This document shows, one piece after another, positions 22,596 to 33,676 of a stretch of 64,000 nt of DNA (within the stretch, counting starts at the first letter, position 1; each line of letters opens with the position of its first letter). This DNA comes from Phallus indusiatus. Taxonomy: Eukaryota > Basidiomycota > Agaricomycetes > Phallales > Phallaceae. A program made the translations under genes and the position numbers. The stretch spans positions 186,001 through 250,000 of the forward strand of contig JAQFWX010000050.1 in assembly GCA_027605045.1 (NCBI GenBank), read 5' to 3'. The notes under the pieces were generated by a model. It was given only the letters and a program-made list of their open reading frames with translations. It did no database searches and was not told where the DNA came from.

Positions 22596-22602
22596 TATAT
22601 AA
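22596..22602 (+). promoter_or_regulatory. TATA box of the gene at 22666
   Basis: TATATAA, 64-70 bp upstream of the first ATG, in the right orientation and spacing for a short 5' leader. Confidence 0.45.
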
Positions 22603-22665
22603 CAATGCAGCTCGACATTTTGTCTCCTCATCCTAATCTTTCCATATTACACACGAACAACTCAA

Positions 22666-23794
22666 ATGGAAATGGGTTTAGCCAGCCCCAGTTTTAACGA
22701 AGTCTCTATCGGGAGTATAGCTGATGTCTCTCTTCCACGTCAGAACTCGGTCGCACAAGAATGTATCAACAGGCTGAAGCTCGAATTTCCACTAACGCCT
22801 GAAGATGAAGCTGACATACAATCATTTTCCGAGGTATCACGCACCCTATCATATTTATTTCATTCTTGTTAACTGACATGTTTAGGGCGATAAACTTCAA
22901 TCCAATATCATGTTGTACGGTCGTCTTCTTGGAACGCACGCTTTAGTCCGAGAATGCAAACCCCAAGCTGCGCAACCTCAGGTCGCTTACACGCTTTCCC
23001 GCGAACTGAGTAACAGTATCCAAGAATACAGCTATAAATTCGGTTTATCCCCATACTTGAAAAGATACAGTGTTCCATGGGACAACGTTGTGATGGTACT
23101 GCTTATCGTCCTTTCCTGATACTTGCGGCCACTCTGATTCTGGATGCAGGCCGCTATGCGAGAGGGGGGAGTCGAGAATCTGCCGCCGCCCAGCGATACT
23201 GCGCAAATGAGTGTCATTCTCGCGGAAATCAGTGGACATTGCATCAAAGTGCGTTATAATATTCGAAAAGTTGTATGTCCTCTCTGTTTTGTTGCTTGAA
23301 TCACCGTACTAATTTATTCAGCTTGAATACTCGCTGGGAAAAACGACGAAGAATATAACCGCAGAGGATCGAATATTAGATATTATTACGATTGCGCGCA
23401 TTCTAACAGCTTCATGCTCGGTTGGAGGAAAGCGCGTCGTTGCTATCACCAATGAATGGCTGCAGCGTTTAGCTCTGCTGGTAAGGTATTTTACAAATTT
23501 CCGTCCTGAGATATCCTGAATTCCTCGTTTTAGCGCGCCATTTATGTGCAGCACGAAGAAGAAGACTCTCTTGAATGCTTTTGGTCGTTTGTAGACCAGA
23601 AATTATCGAACTGTTCGCGAGAGTACCCAACTCCTCCCCGCTACCAAGCGTATGAAACCCATACCTGTATCTTTCCACCAGCATTAACGTCATCACCACA
23701 GATACCTCGACTTCGTTCTACGGGTAGATCTGGAGGAATATTCATCCACAGATGTGTATTCGGATCTACAAGATCCTATCATAGACTACGATGA
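22666..23794 (+). CDS. Unrecognised protein, five exons
   Basis: Exons 22666-22833, 22886-23095, 23150-23272, 23322-23480 and 23534-23794, all joined in phase 0, give 306 residues. The start MEMGLASPSF is the ATG after a TATA box. Visible segments are a helical KLEFPLTPEDEADIQSF, LYGRLLGTHALVREC, SYKFGLSPYLKRYS, and the hydrophobic RILDIITIARILTASC. No domain is recognised. The last exon is uncertain: another frame (to about 23855) encodes an acidic tail ending MIEPSR and could be the true end. A broken partial copy is at 13345-13690. All introns being phase 0 is unusual in this window. Confidence 0.55.
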
Positions 23795-24339
23795 GGTTTC
23801 AGAATCGCAGAAAATTGCGGATAAACAGGCTCTGATGATTGAACCCTCTCGGTAGTAGATCATTCTAAATATTCAATAAAAGTTCATTTCCGTATACATT
23901 TCCGACAAGGCTTGGACGCCATGGCATCCGTTCACATGCTCGTGAACTACGACTGCCAGACAGCGAATTCCTGAGACGACCGCAACAGGCAAATATCAAA
24001 TATGACACCCGTGTGAACCTCGCACGAGGGAAATGGCGTAGAGGGTGTGAGATGAGAATATCTAGTATGTATTTTTCATAATGGAAATGAATATACTACA
24101 TACAAAGTAATTAAATAAGATCAAGGTCAAACAAGAAAATGAGTTGGAGAGTAAAGATCTAGAGTAGGTTGAGGACTCGGAAGACGGAAGTGCGCAAGCT
24201 TTGTGCACAAACAATAACAAACGAACAACGTCGTATTCGTACGTATATGGTAGCTGTTTTTCAACGCGTGACTGCTAATACCAGAAGATATCGCAAGAAT
24301 AATTCATAATGTTAGAGGGACCGTATTACGAAAAAAGAA
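23795..24339. other. Intergenic / converging 3' ends
   Basis: Likely 3' untranslated sequence of the converging genes. Nothing else is supported. Confidence 0.4.
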
Positions 24340-26094
24340 TTAAAACCGATGTGATCCCAGATTTTCTTCTAAATTTATGGTGACGGGGAAACCTCGACGA
24401 GGCAATAACATTGCTGCGGCTGCTTCGGTCAAACTTGATTTTGAACAACGAATGATTATAGCTTCAAGGGGATATCCCGCTCTCCGTCGGAACTGTGAAC
24501 ATGCTTTTAGCACGGTAGCATATGTCTTGTCTAGCTGCGAACAGTCCCGATCCACGGCTATAGATAACGTGTGAAGAAGAGGACAACTTGGGTATTGAGG
24601 ATTAAGAAGGGCGTCGTGAATTTCGTCGTTACTGGGGCCACCATCTCGAACCCAACATGCATAAGGCGGAAACGAGATTAATGTGAGAATAGACGCCGTT
24701 ATTATAGTGCGACAACGAGTATCCCAGAAGTCGTACCGAATGTGGAGGAATTTTAGATTGATCAGCAAGGGAAATGTGTTTACCAAATTATCTGGTGGAT
24801 TTGTTGATCCATCTGCGAAACGTAGATTTAAGCTTGTTACATCGGATAATGTAAAAATTTGCAACAGATTATGGAGGCTATCCTCATGTTGGGAATCCAC
24901 ATACTCGTTCATTGAAAGCGTATTCGTATGTAGTCCCAAATAATTGAAGGTCGTGAATACAGGCCGTCCGCTCGGGGGAAACGATAGGTTTAAATCCGTA
25001 GGTCGTCGTTGAGTGATAAATCGCAATAACGATGAAGTATGAGATAGTTCTCGATAATAATTGCTGCAATCGATGTCATAATTGATCTCTTCAGGAAAAA
25101 CGAGATGGCGGAAAACGAGATCCGCGACATGGACATCACTGAGTTGAGTGATGCTGAGGCTTTGTAGGTGTGGCAGCGAGACTCGTCGAGCAGCAGACGC
25201 CGGAGGAATAAGCGTTGGTTCACAAAACGCTACAATTTGAAGAGTACGAAGAAAAGGGGATGATTCGAGCACATCAAAAAAAGTATCACAGCAAATCACC
25301 ACGCCCTCCCCCAGCTCTAGATGAAGACTATATAAATTTCGAAAATGAGATGGAAATGAAAGGTGTCGGAAATCATCCAAAACTTGTCGATGTAGATGTT
25401 TCAGATTAGGAGTATCGGAGAGCATGTTTCGCATAAGGGTTTTCACGCTTTCGTAAAATTGTTCGCGATGGGTCGTTCCGATTGTTAGATAAAACTCCTG
25501 CAAAATGGGTGCCGGCTGATCTAGCAACTCCAAGACTCGGTTCGCCAGTGCTCTGAATGTGTAATGACTGTGCAGCGAGAAGTCCATTCGGAAACTCTTG
25601 AATCGGCTCATTTCTTTGAAAACCGAGGGAAGAACTTCGTTTTGGTACACTTTCCACTGACTAAAAGAGGCATTGAAAGCATAGCGACTTGTATCCATGA
25701 ACACGTTCAATGGCACATGAGCAGATCGACGAAGCATCTCTTTTATCTGTCGCGGTTCCATTTGCGGAATCCTGAGGCATGTCCACAGTGTTGGGTCAGA
25801 TAGAAGCGCCGCTCTCCACGACCGACAAACATGCGACGCTGTTATTGGAGGTGGAATTATCTCCGACTTTGCCATTGAAAGCAACAAACGTGATGACACT
25901 CTATCGTCCGCATAGAGTATTATTCGTCTGAATATCTCGTAGGGAAGGCGGTTAAACGCGCAGGAATTATTGACAGATCTCTTCTTTTTGCGTTGAGCAA
26001 ACTTGAAATTGAAAGGCAGGGATGGCATCTGAGGCATCTGAGCAATGGGTGAATAATATTTTCCCTCTCCGATTAACGAGTCAACGTTTGACAT
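24340..26094 (-). CDS. F-box protein (Agaricomycete type)
   Basis: Single-exon frame of 584 residues from a true ATG at 26094. The F-box spans about residues 45-105 (RLPYEIFRRII ... ASHVCRSWRAALLSDPTLW), with the ASHVCRSWR plus LWTCL signature common to the large mushroom F-box families. The C-terminal 450 residues have leucine-rich spacing (LKHLHRQVL, SLHLELGEG, LQSLSITQL). F-box proteins act as SCF ligase receptors; the target is unknown. The frame is intact. An 18-bp perfect palindrome lies about 170 bp upstream. Confidence 0.85.
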   Translation of the reverse strand: MSNVDSLIGEGKYYSPIAQMPQMPSLPFNFKFAQRKKKRSVNNSCAFNRLPYEIFRRIILYADDRVSSRLLLSMAKSEIIPPPITASHVCRSWRAALLSDPTLWTCLRIPQMEPRQIKEMLRRSAHVPLNVFMDTSRYAFNASFSQWKVYQNEVLPSVFKEMSRFKSFRMDFSLHSHYTFRALANRVLELLDQPAPILQEFYLTIGTTHREQFYESVKTLMRNMLSDTPNLKHLHRQVLDDFRHLSFPSHFRNLYSLHLELGEGVVICCDTFFDVLESSPFLRTLQIVAFCEPTLIPPASAARRVSLPHLQSLSITQLSDVHVADLVFRHLVFPEEINYDIDCSNYYRELSHTSSLLRFITQRRPTDLNLSFPPSGRPVFTTFNYLGLHTNTLSMNEYVDSQHEDSLHNLLQIFTLSDVTSLNLRFADGSTNPPDNLVNTFPLLINLKFLHIRYDFWDTRCRTIITASILTLISFPPYACWVRDGGPSNDEIHDALLNPQYPSCPLLHTLSIAVDRDCSQLDKTYATVLKACSQFRRRAGYPLEAIIIRCSKSSLTEAAAAMLLPRRGFPVTINLEENLGSHRF

Positions 26095-26262
26095 ACCTCA
26101 GTCTTTGCTGTCTACGTACATGTATAAGGTTAACATGTATAAGGTTGATGTCGGGTGCTGGTCCTCAAGTTCCATGTGAGAAAGTGAACCTGATGGGCTC
26201 AGAAAACATAGACATTTTTCAAAGTCAGCATGACAGGTAAGGCTGGCGGGGCGGCAAATTTC

Positions 26263-26280
26263 TAAGCTCGTACGAGCTTA
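26263..26280. promoter_or_regulatory. 18-bp perfect palindrome upstream of an F-box gene
   Basis: TAAGCTCGTACGAGCTTA reads the same on both strands and lies 169 bp upstream of the ATG at 26094. It could be a dimeric transcription-factor site; this is inferred from symmetry and position only. Confidence 0.35.
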
Positions 26281-26867
26281 CCTCAAGGACACAAGAAATA
26301 GGCCCGTATATAACCCAATTTTTATTGGTTTTGTTTTCAAAACGTAAGATATGAATATGTAATTTTAAACCATCCTCGCTCTCTTAGCCCACAGAGCACC
26401 AGGATTAAAAATGCGAGTGCTTCGATGACGTGACATGATCCGATTATGTGATGTCTGTCAAGTCCAACATTAGGAAACCAATGAGCAAGGTGCCGGCCAG
26501 CACCAACATCTAGCTGGGCCTGAGCAGGTGAGCACTGTCGCTGCCATTGACACACTGCGTCATTTTTTTCCCTTCTGACCACCATAGTATGACACCGTAT
26601 GTGTATCTCCTGTGTCCCGTTCGATCTCTCCGAGTCGCTATCTTTTCCTTGACCATCCTCCTCCCTTAGTTCCTCCTTTTTCCCTTTTTTTTTGTTATTC
26701 ACCCTGTTTTTCAGTCCATGTCAGTTTTATTAAGCTTCATGTAGATACAGCAATTAATTCAATTGGAGTAGAATTTCCTTCTCACAACTTCTCTGAGAAG
26801 ACAGAGAGAGGGGCCCGTCGTCCAACAACTCTCTTTTGGACGGTGAACCAGAACCAGTTGTGGCCCT

Positions 26868-27838
26868 TTAAATTACATGCACCTGAGAAACATCGGCAGT
26901 GAGGGAAAAGTACTTCTCTTTCTCGAAATGACAGCTCGTAAGAGTAAAGTTCACGCGTAATACCAAGGCGTTCCAAAGGATATCGGGTATTTTGTCCGCT
27001 TCCACTTTCTTCCCTCCTTCGTATACCCTAAAACTGTCGATGGCATAGTCAGGCTGAATCTTCTCGTAAGCGGCAGCTTGTCTATTCGTCATGGTGTATT
27101 TGGACATATCCACTTTAGAGTCTGGGCTCTGGATCAACATCGGCAGCGGAAGACAACCATGTTTCGTAGTCAGTTGTGGAAGAAGGTTTGAACTTCCGGT
27201 CCTTGTAAAAATGTAAACATAAACTTCAGGTCAGAGTAATAGACTATCTTCACTTGCAACGTACCCTCAAGAAGAAGTAACGTGATGAGAAGGAGACACC
27301 AACTAGTTTGCCGTCGCGAATGTGAAACAAATTCCGCGATGCCGTGTCTTTGCATTCCAATCTCTCGAATTTTTTCAGCAAGTCGATTGCGTTGTTGTAA
27401 ACCTTAAGCCAAGACGGGATCACAGGAGGACCTCCCACGAAACGGTATTTGGCGTTTTGCATATTGAAACCGCTGAAATAATTTCCGCAAGGACCTACGA
27501 AAAAACTTTTCTTTATGAGATGCAAGACCGCTTGACGATACAAGAGTCATACTTTCTCGGCATGACTTGAAAAGGTGCCACCAGATCTAAAAGGAAACCT
27601 TGTTCATCGCACAATTGTTTCCCACCATTGCGCATGGGTGTCCACTTGAGTATAGTAGGGAGATTCGGAGCCTCGACGAACCCTTCAAACCCTCTCATCT
27701 CCGTTAGCACATGGCTATCGCAGCCTTCAATGTCATCAAGGGTTTCTTGAGAAGAACGAGCTTCCAAAGACAATAAGAAAATGTTTTTTGACTGAAGAAA
27801 GGTACTTTAATAAAAATTATTATGATTACCCCAGCCAT
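26868..27838 (-). CDS. Unrecognised cytosolic-type protein, four exons
   Basis: Exons 27830-27838, 27542-27791, 27254-27494 and 26868-27201 sum to 277 residues in frame. The first exon (MAG) is only 9 nt and is the weakest part. Visible blocks are LLSLEARSSQETLDD, CGNYFSGFN, VIPSWLKVYNNAIDLLKKF, and near the end DSFRVYEGGKKVEADK then DILWNALVLRVNFTL. No catalytic motif, signal peptide or membrane segment is seen. The family is not known to me. The gene lies between an F-box gene and an F-box-like gene on the same strand. Confidence 0.55.
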
Positions 27839-28053
27839 TTCTAACTATTTCGGACGCACTTGAATCAGTTCATTCAGAACGCCAAACACAAATGGCGAGG
27901 CCTAAGTACCGTAAGCAAAGCGCGTTTAGACCCCCCAAAAAAACTAACCGAATAACCGAATAATGTCAGTGCCAATTGAAACCTGTTGGCCGGGCGATTT
28001 ATGTAAGACAAGCGTCGGCCGCTATCAGCTGATGCTCCTGCCAGATATCCGGT

Positions 28054-29245
28054 CTACCAGAATTCTGAAGGTCGAGGTCGCTTCAAAATCCTCTCTTTCC
28101 ATTCGTCGCCATAATCTTCTTCCCAGATATTTTCTATCAACTTCATGCATTCCTCAGTCACATCTTCCCATCCGGAATGAGTTGTACATGTCGGCGCATG
28201 GCTGTCGGTGAACGGAGAACTTTGTTCGACGGTATCAGTTAGATCTTTCTGGTTTATTTTTGTCGCTTCAGTGATTTCTTTGATATGCTGGTTGATCGAA
28301 ACAATCTCTAGCCTATCCCCAGCCCACGGCCCACGGTGAATTGGTCCTTCGTAACACAAAGACGTTGAGGGATCGGTAGACCAGCAAATTTGCGCGAGGG
28401 CGATGTGTCCGAGTGTAATAGCTTCCGGTCGTAATTCAACGCATCCCTCTAGAAGTTTATCGAAACCTCTTTCATAGACGAATAGCTTTTTCGAGATATT
28501 TCGAAGGATGAATGAACCCCCATCGCAGTACGTGTCACAAATATGTTTACACGCGGTCCTTTCCGATTTAGTTATCTTGTAGAACATTTGTCGACAGCTG
28601 CTCCTGAAGTCAACGAAACGAGCGTTCCTGCGGTCAGGCCAGCCATCCTTGGCAAGAAATAGCTTGTATTCTTCTTTTGTAATGCTCGATGGCCAGTCGT
28701 CGTGATCTTGATAGTCGCCGGCACAAATGATTCGGGATCCTGCCCATGTCCTCTCGGCAATGAGATTATCCCGGACACGCACAATATGAGGTTTCGCAAC
28801 TTCCCAGAAACGAGGGCAAGCCAGGGCGAAAAATGTGATGGTATCCAAATTATTGATAAAGCCACAGATCGTACTAAGGATTTCTTTTGAGATTTTTTTG
28901 CGTACAATGAGCTTGTTTAAATCGGATGAATCGGGTTTCAACCTGAAAAGGTATTAGTCGTCCAGTGCGGGAGCAAAAACCGAATTCTTTCTACTGATTA
29001 GGTTGACGCTATGCAGCACATCTTTCTCAATACGATGAACCATGAAGGAACTCTCTTCAGGCCGAGTGAGGAGCTCTTGCAATCTGGATCCTGTATCAGG
29101 TGAAAAGAAAAATTCTCCCAGTTTACCGTATGCATAACAGACTTCGTGTTTGTCCAGATTATATCTAAAAACAACCGTAAGTCGCACTTGTTATAGTGAT
29201 AAGACGTGACCTTAGCTCTACTGACAAATTCCAACTCTGACCCAT
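28054..29245 (-). CDS. F-box-like protein, family member 3
   Basis: Exons 29226-29245 (20 nt, MGQSWN), 28981-29164 and 28054-28911 give 353 residues, close to member 2 (352). The first intron is 61 nt (GTCAGT..TTTTAG). The second (28912-28980) is the best in-frame choice, but its GTTTTT donor is weak. The protein has YNLDKHE, LTRP..SFMVHRIE, an F-box-like helix set (ISKEIL...FALACPRFW), then WAGSRIICAGD, GHIALAQICW, GDRLEIVSI and DVTEECMKLI. Likely an SCF adaptor by family resemblance; no substrate known. A GTCACGCGG motif lies about 115 bp upstream. Confidence 0.72.
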
Positions 29246-29533
29246 TGTTTTTTTTTATTCCACGAGCAGTGGGATATTGGCGGGATAGCAACCGTACTGG
29301 TTAATGAAAAAAAAACGTCACGAGCCCACGCGTAAGTCCGGGGATCGACACACGCGCCGTCACGCGGCCAAGTCATTTATTCACTCACTGAGCTCGACAC
29401 ACGATTTGAAAAAAATAAAACGGAAATTCAATTAACTGCAAGCTAAGTAGTTGTCAACAGAGAATTCAGAGATGGAAACATTATTGTGAGACAATGTATT
29501 GTAGGGTGACGGTTGTTCTTTGAAGGACGCGCA

Positions 29534-29920
29534 TTATAGCTCGATTTTACTTTTTAGAATACGTTCAATTCTAGAGGGGTCGCAAAGGTGAGGCTCGCAA
29601 TTTAAAGTCAAAAATATAGTATTGTGAGCTTACTCAGCAAAAGAGCGGGGTACTATATCTTCTCCTGGTACTCGTGGCGGTCCTGGTGGTAACTTGCCCC
29701 AAATTGTTCCTGTGAGTAAGCGGGATTTTACGTTTCCGGTCTGTCCCGACCGTTTTTTCTTGGTTAGACAACTGCGTTTGACGCGGCAAGGTCGAGGTTT
29801 TCTTGAATCTTTCAGTTGTTTTTGAGGCGGTACATTCTCTTGGTTCTCTCGTTTCAAGTTCGGTGGGGTGTTGCAGGACTGTGCCATTGTCGACCATGAA
29901 TGAGAATCGAATGCGGACAT
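29534..29920 (-). CDS. Small basic protein, unknown
   Basis: ATG at 29920 (MSAFDSHSW). Exon 1 runs to a GTAAGC donor at about 29636, and a short second exon after CCCTCTAG ends at TAA 29534, giving roughly 107 residues. It is rich in Lys, Arg and Pro, with a possible nuclear localisation cluster (KRSCLTKKKRSG) and a KLPPGPPRVPGED segment. A TATATAAAAA on the same strand lies near 30034-30043. It could be a nuclear regulator; nothing in it is diagnostic. Confidence 0.45.
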
Positions 29921-30646
29921 GATGTTGTCAAGGTTTTTCGATGGAGGGGAAGCTGGATAAACGGGTGCGAAGCTTGGATGGAATTTTTGTGTTGTGTGTT
30001 AAATGATGAATGTAGAGGGAAGCGCGATGGTTTTTATATATGACTTGAAAAGGTCAAGAGGACAAAAACAACATGTAAGTCCTTGAAACGTTGCCATAGA
30101 CAGTGCCCATAGATCTTAGAAAATCCATGTTGCGGACGCCACTTCTCATCGGGCCTTCCATATAGAATGACCGGTCTCCGAATATCTTGGACAATTACGT
30201 CTGAGAATGCAACACCTTATTGATAGTAATTACCGGTCAGTCCCTTGAGTCCGCGAGCCCTATGGCCAGTCCTTCGGAGGTTATGATCGGGCGCGAAAAG
30301 CTCCAGTGTAACAAAGGCGACAAAGCGAATACTTTTGCATCGGGTACCACCAACTCAGGTCGACGAGAACCCCAGTGCGCCGGACGCCTGTAATCAACTG
30401 CAAACGTCCTTAATGCGCCGAGACACGTTCCGGATAAACGCTACTCCAGTGAGGTAGGATGACAATGATCACCCGGAGATTCATGGACGTCGTGGGTCCG
30501 ATATACTGTGTCCTCGCCATAAAATGGACAACGTAGCAACAACGTACATAGTTGTGGTTGAGTTGTGGCTGGATTAGTTTAGACGCTCGGCGACCAAACG
30601 CCGGTTCGTAACACGTTTTCTTCTTAACCAATTCTCAACGTCGACG
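29921..30646. other. Divergent promoter region
   Basis: Between two diverging genes. It contains the TATATAAAAA noted for the minus-strand gene. No other feature is supported. Confidence 0.35.
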
Positions 30647-32339
30647 ATGATCGATAAGCTGAAACCACATTTTGTTAGCATTGAAAATGAAATTGAGTGA
30701 GTTGCGTTCTTTTAGATATCTCCAATCATAAATAACACAAAAATCATGTTTGCACTACAGGTTAAACTCAGAAGATCTGACTTTGGGAACCATAGACGAA
30801 ATACATCAAAGCCTTTCTTCCATTATTCTCCGGTTGAACAAGATCCGAAACTTCAAGTTCGGTATAAACAAACTTCATCCAGACATTCTCTACAATATTT
30901 TCACATTGGCTGTGTACGACTCATTGGACTCAACTCCATACCAGACGACCGCATCGGACACAACCTCATTAAATATTTCGCACGTATGCAACCACTGGAG
31001 GAAGCTCGCACTGACTTTTCCCATTTTATGGGGAGTCTTAGATTTGAACAAGTCTTATTTGCTCATGGATTTATATATCAAACGTTCACAAAACGCTCCT
31101 CTCGCGCTATTTTGGATAAGAGGCGGAGGAGAAGCCTCGTCAATGTCGTATTTCTTGTCTCACACGGGCTTAATTCTATCTCGGTTAAGGTCTTTGACTG
31201 TACACTCCACGTACTCCAGATTCACTCAGTTTCACGATGCTATTCGTAGCTCTAGATTTCAGCCACTCCAGCTACAAAACTTGGATATCTCCTTAATTGG
31301 GGACTCTGTCAGTGTCCAATTTGACGAACGGCCAGAATTACTGGAGTTGGTTGACATCTCCTGTCTCCGCGAGCTCAGATTTATTGGATTGGACCTCGTG
31401 CCATGGGAGCTCCCATACAACAAATTAACACATTTCACATTCTGTCATCCAATTAACCCGCCCTCTCTTCCTCAACTTCTAACGTTTCTTTCAAATTGTT
31501 CTGTTCTTGAAGTGCTAGATCTCGCATTTGAAGACAATGACCCGACAGAAACCACCAGCACCATCACAGAGCCGATGACAGGTCCGGCGCTGGCAGTCAA
31601 AGAATTAGTTCTTGGCCTTACGAGTCTCAGGTTGAATGTCCAAGGGCCTTCAAGCTGTCACCTTGTCCAGCAATTATTAAAGCTTATCCGAATCTCGAAA
31701 GCGCTGTCTCAGTTTGAACTGAGCTGCAGCGCTGAATATCTAGAGAGCACAAACAATATCGGCACAGTTTTACTTTTCCCACTATCGCTGTCGAAAACGT
31801 ATCTATCATGTTGGGAATATCTAAATATTTATCTGGTAAGGGATTCTAGTTGGTTAGAGATGTGCGCGCATCCTACTGCCAACTTACCTCATTTTCATCC
31901 CCTGTCCGGTGGCTTGTGTCCGTTCTCCACTCATTTTGACACCATTCACGTCGAAGATTATGCGCTCCTCGAGTTATTCCGGAACATGCCTCGAATAAAA
32001 CATTTGACTCTACGAGGGAATGCGTGGTCGGTCTTCGTGCCGCAGACTTTTGACCTGCATACCCTGTTTCCTTCCCTTCAAACCCTCGAATTGGACTACT
32101 GCGATATTGAGGTGCTGAGTTCGCTACCAGCAACTTTACGATTAAAAAGGCTCGCATTGAACTTCAATTGTCACCTATCTAACTCAGAGACTCTCACGGA
32201 CTTTGTTTTGAGAACGGGGGTTGAGGTTTTGGTATTGGGCACGACATCTAGTAACTCACATGAAAGAGCGGAAGCTGCTTCTACTTTGCGCGAGAAAGGT
32301 GTTGACGTGGTCTTGGAAAGTCGATCGTGGGGATACTAG
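30647..32339 (+). CDS. F-box protein with leucine-rich region
   Basis: Exon 1 is 30647-30696 (MIDKLKPHFVSIENEI) and exon 2 30761-32339, joined by a 64-nt GTGAGT..CAG intron, giving 542 residues. The apparent earlier frame start at 30746 lies inside the intron. An F-box is at about residues 55-110 (KLHPDILYNIFTLA ... ISHVCNHWRKLALTFPILW), followed by leucine-rich segments (LRELRFIGLDLV, LPQLLTFLSNC, LKRLALNFNC). It is intact and of the same general class as the gene at 24340-26094 but not a close copy. Confidence 0.83.
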
Positions 32340-32742
32340 TAACAATAGATTGTTTCCGCACCGCGCATCTTATCTTTCTGGAACATGTAGCAATAGCCTC
32401 GCTCAATAATACTTCACTTTATATCAGATCAAATGCTTAGATTTGTGTCTTTAATCGATGTGAATGTCGCACATGCCCGCGAATCGGAATTCCCCAACTG
32501 ACCGTAACATGTAACCCGAAAAATAACCCTTAGGCCTTGGGCATTATTTGAGTTTGGGCGCCAACCTCGGTTTTTTGTTCTTTTCTTTCACCTGCCACTC
32601 TGTGGAAATCCAGCACAATACTCTCTAATTCATCTTCATTACGGGATATCGTTGCTAAACCCAACTTCGTTTTTAAATTCTTGACAACTTCTCAAACCTC
32701 TTTTACTTCATTGACAAAATTTCCATTGTTTCGTTCGTAAAG
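32340..32742. other. Intergenic, promoter of helicase-array copy 1
   Basis: About 400 bp without a gene. No convincing TATA box. Confidence 0.35.
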
Positions 32743-33676
32743 ATGGTGCAGGACTCGGAAGCAATAATCTTTCTCGCGGATACTTGCCACAATATCATTG
32801 CCCGTGGTGTTTGCAACGAAGAGAAATGCGAACGCTGTAACAAACGATTTTGCACAGTCTGCTCCGTCGTTCTTCCCTCTGAAGGTGTTGTCCGAGAACA
32901 CGTACAAGGCCAGAAACACCGGAAATACATCGACGAACGCGACAACTGCCCTTATCCATCGTTTTGCAACATTTGCGAGATGCCTTTCAAGACTCCATTC
33001 GCGTATCCCGCGCACATAGAGACTCATCGCCATCGACAGAATTTGTTGCGGAAGTCCAAAGACGCAGAGATAGGGTTGAATACAGTTCGCCCTGGATCGG
33101 GATTTTCGCATTGCAACATCTGCCACAAAACTTTTCCGAAAGCGAGAGAGGAAAGACATCAAACAACTTATATCCATCGGAAAAGATTGCGTTTTATAAA
33201 GTTGCAGAATGAAACAGGTAGTGGCAAGCATGGCGTTACTATGAAAGAAGACAAACCTTTCGGGGAGATTGTTCCAACCGGTCAAAATATCTCAAATTTT
33301 ACCATTTCATCGACAACTGAGGAAAATATTGTCTTGAAAAGTATCAAACTGAAATCATCTGCCAATCGCAAGAAACAATTGCGGTCCGCGTATGTTCCCT
33401 TTGTCCGTTCTCATTCTTTGTTTAAATTTTCTCCAAAGCTTTTCTATCCAACACTCGGCGCTCCCCAAAAAATTAACTACCCATTCTCCTGAGCTCATTG
33501 TCGTGCTATTCGATCCTCAAGGTGTTCCGGGTCGATACAGGGACCGAGTAGAAATCGTGCTCCAGTCTCCTGATGAGACTTTCGTTCTTACTAAATCGCT
33601 TCAAGCCACCGTTGAGGGAAACAAAGGCGGGTGGGACCTTTTTGAACACCAAGCTGACTTCGTCAAGCTCGACTGA
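32743..33676 (+). pseudogene. Helicase-array copy 1: zinc fingers only, helicase missing
   Basis: Exons 32743-33389 and 33439-33676 give 294 residues. The N-terminus parallels copies 2 and 3: a degenerate CCCH-type finger, three C2H2/U1-type fingers (CTVC..H..GQKH, CNIC..H..TH, CNIC..RH...H), and the start of the beta-rich MOV10 domain (ELIVVLFDPQG ... VEIVLQ). The first intron sits at the same codon as in the others. The frame ends at TGA 33676, right after the point where copies 2 and 3 continue into the long helicase part, which is absent. It is either a decayed tandem copy or a truncated zinc-finger protein still made; the open frame leaves both possible. Confidence 0.75.

Noticed and set aside
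26337..26702. 121-codon minus-strand open frame beginning with a Lys/Glu run
   Set aside because: Low-complexity start, no recognised motif and no exon partner.
30746..31249. 167-codon frame with ATG at 30746
   Set aside because: Its start lies inside the first intron of the F-box gene and it overlaps that gene out of frame.
32692..33285. 197-codon minus-strand open frame
   Set aside because: Antisense shadow of zinc-finger copy 1; no motif and no splice support.
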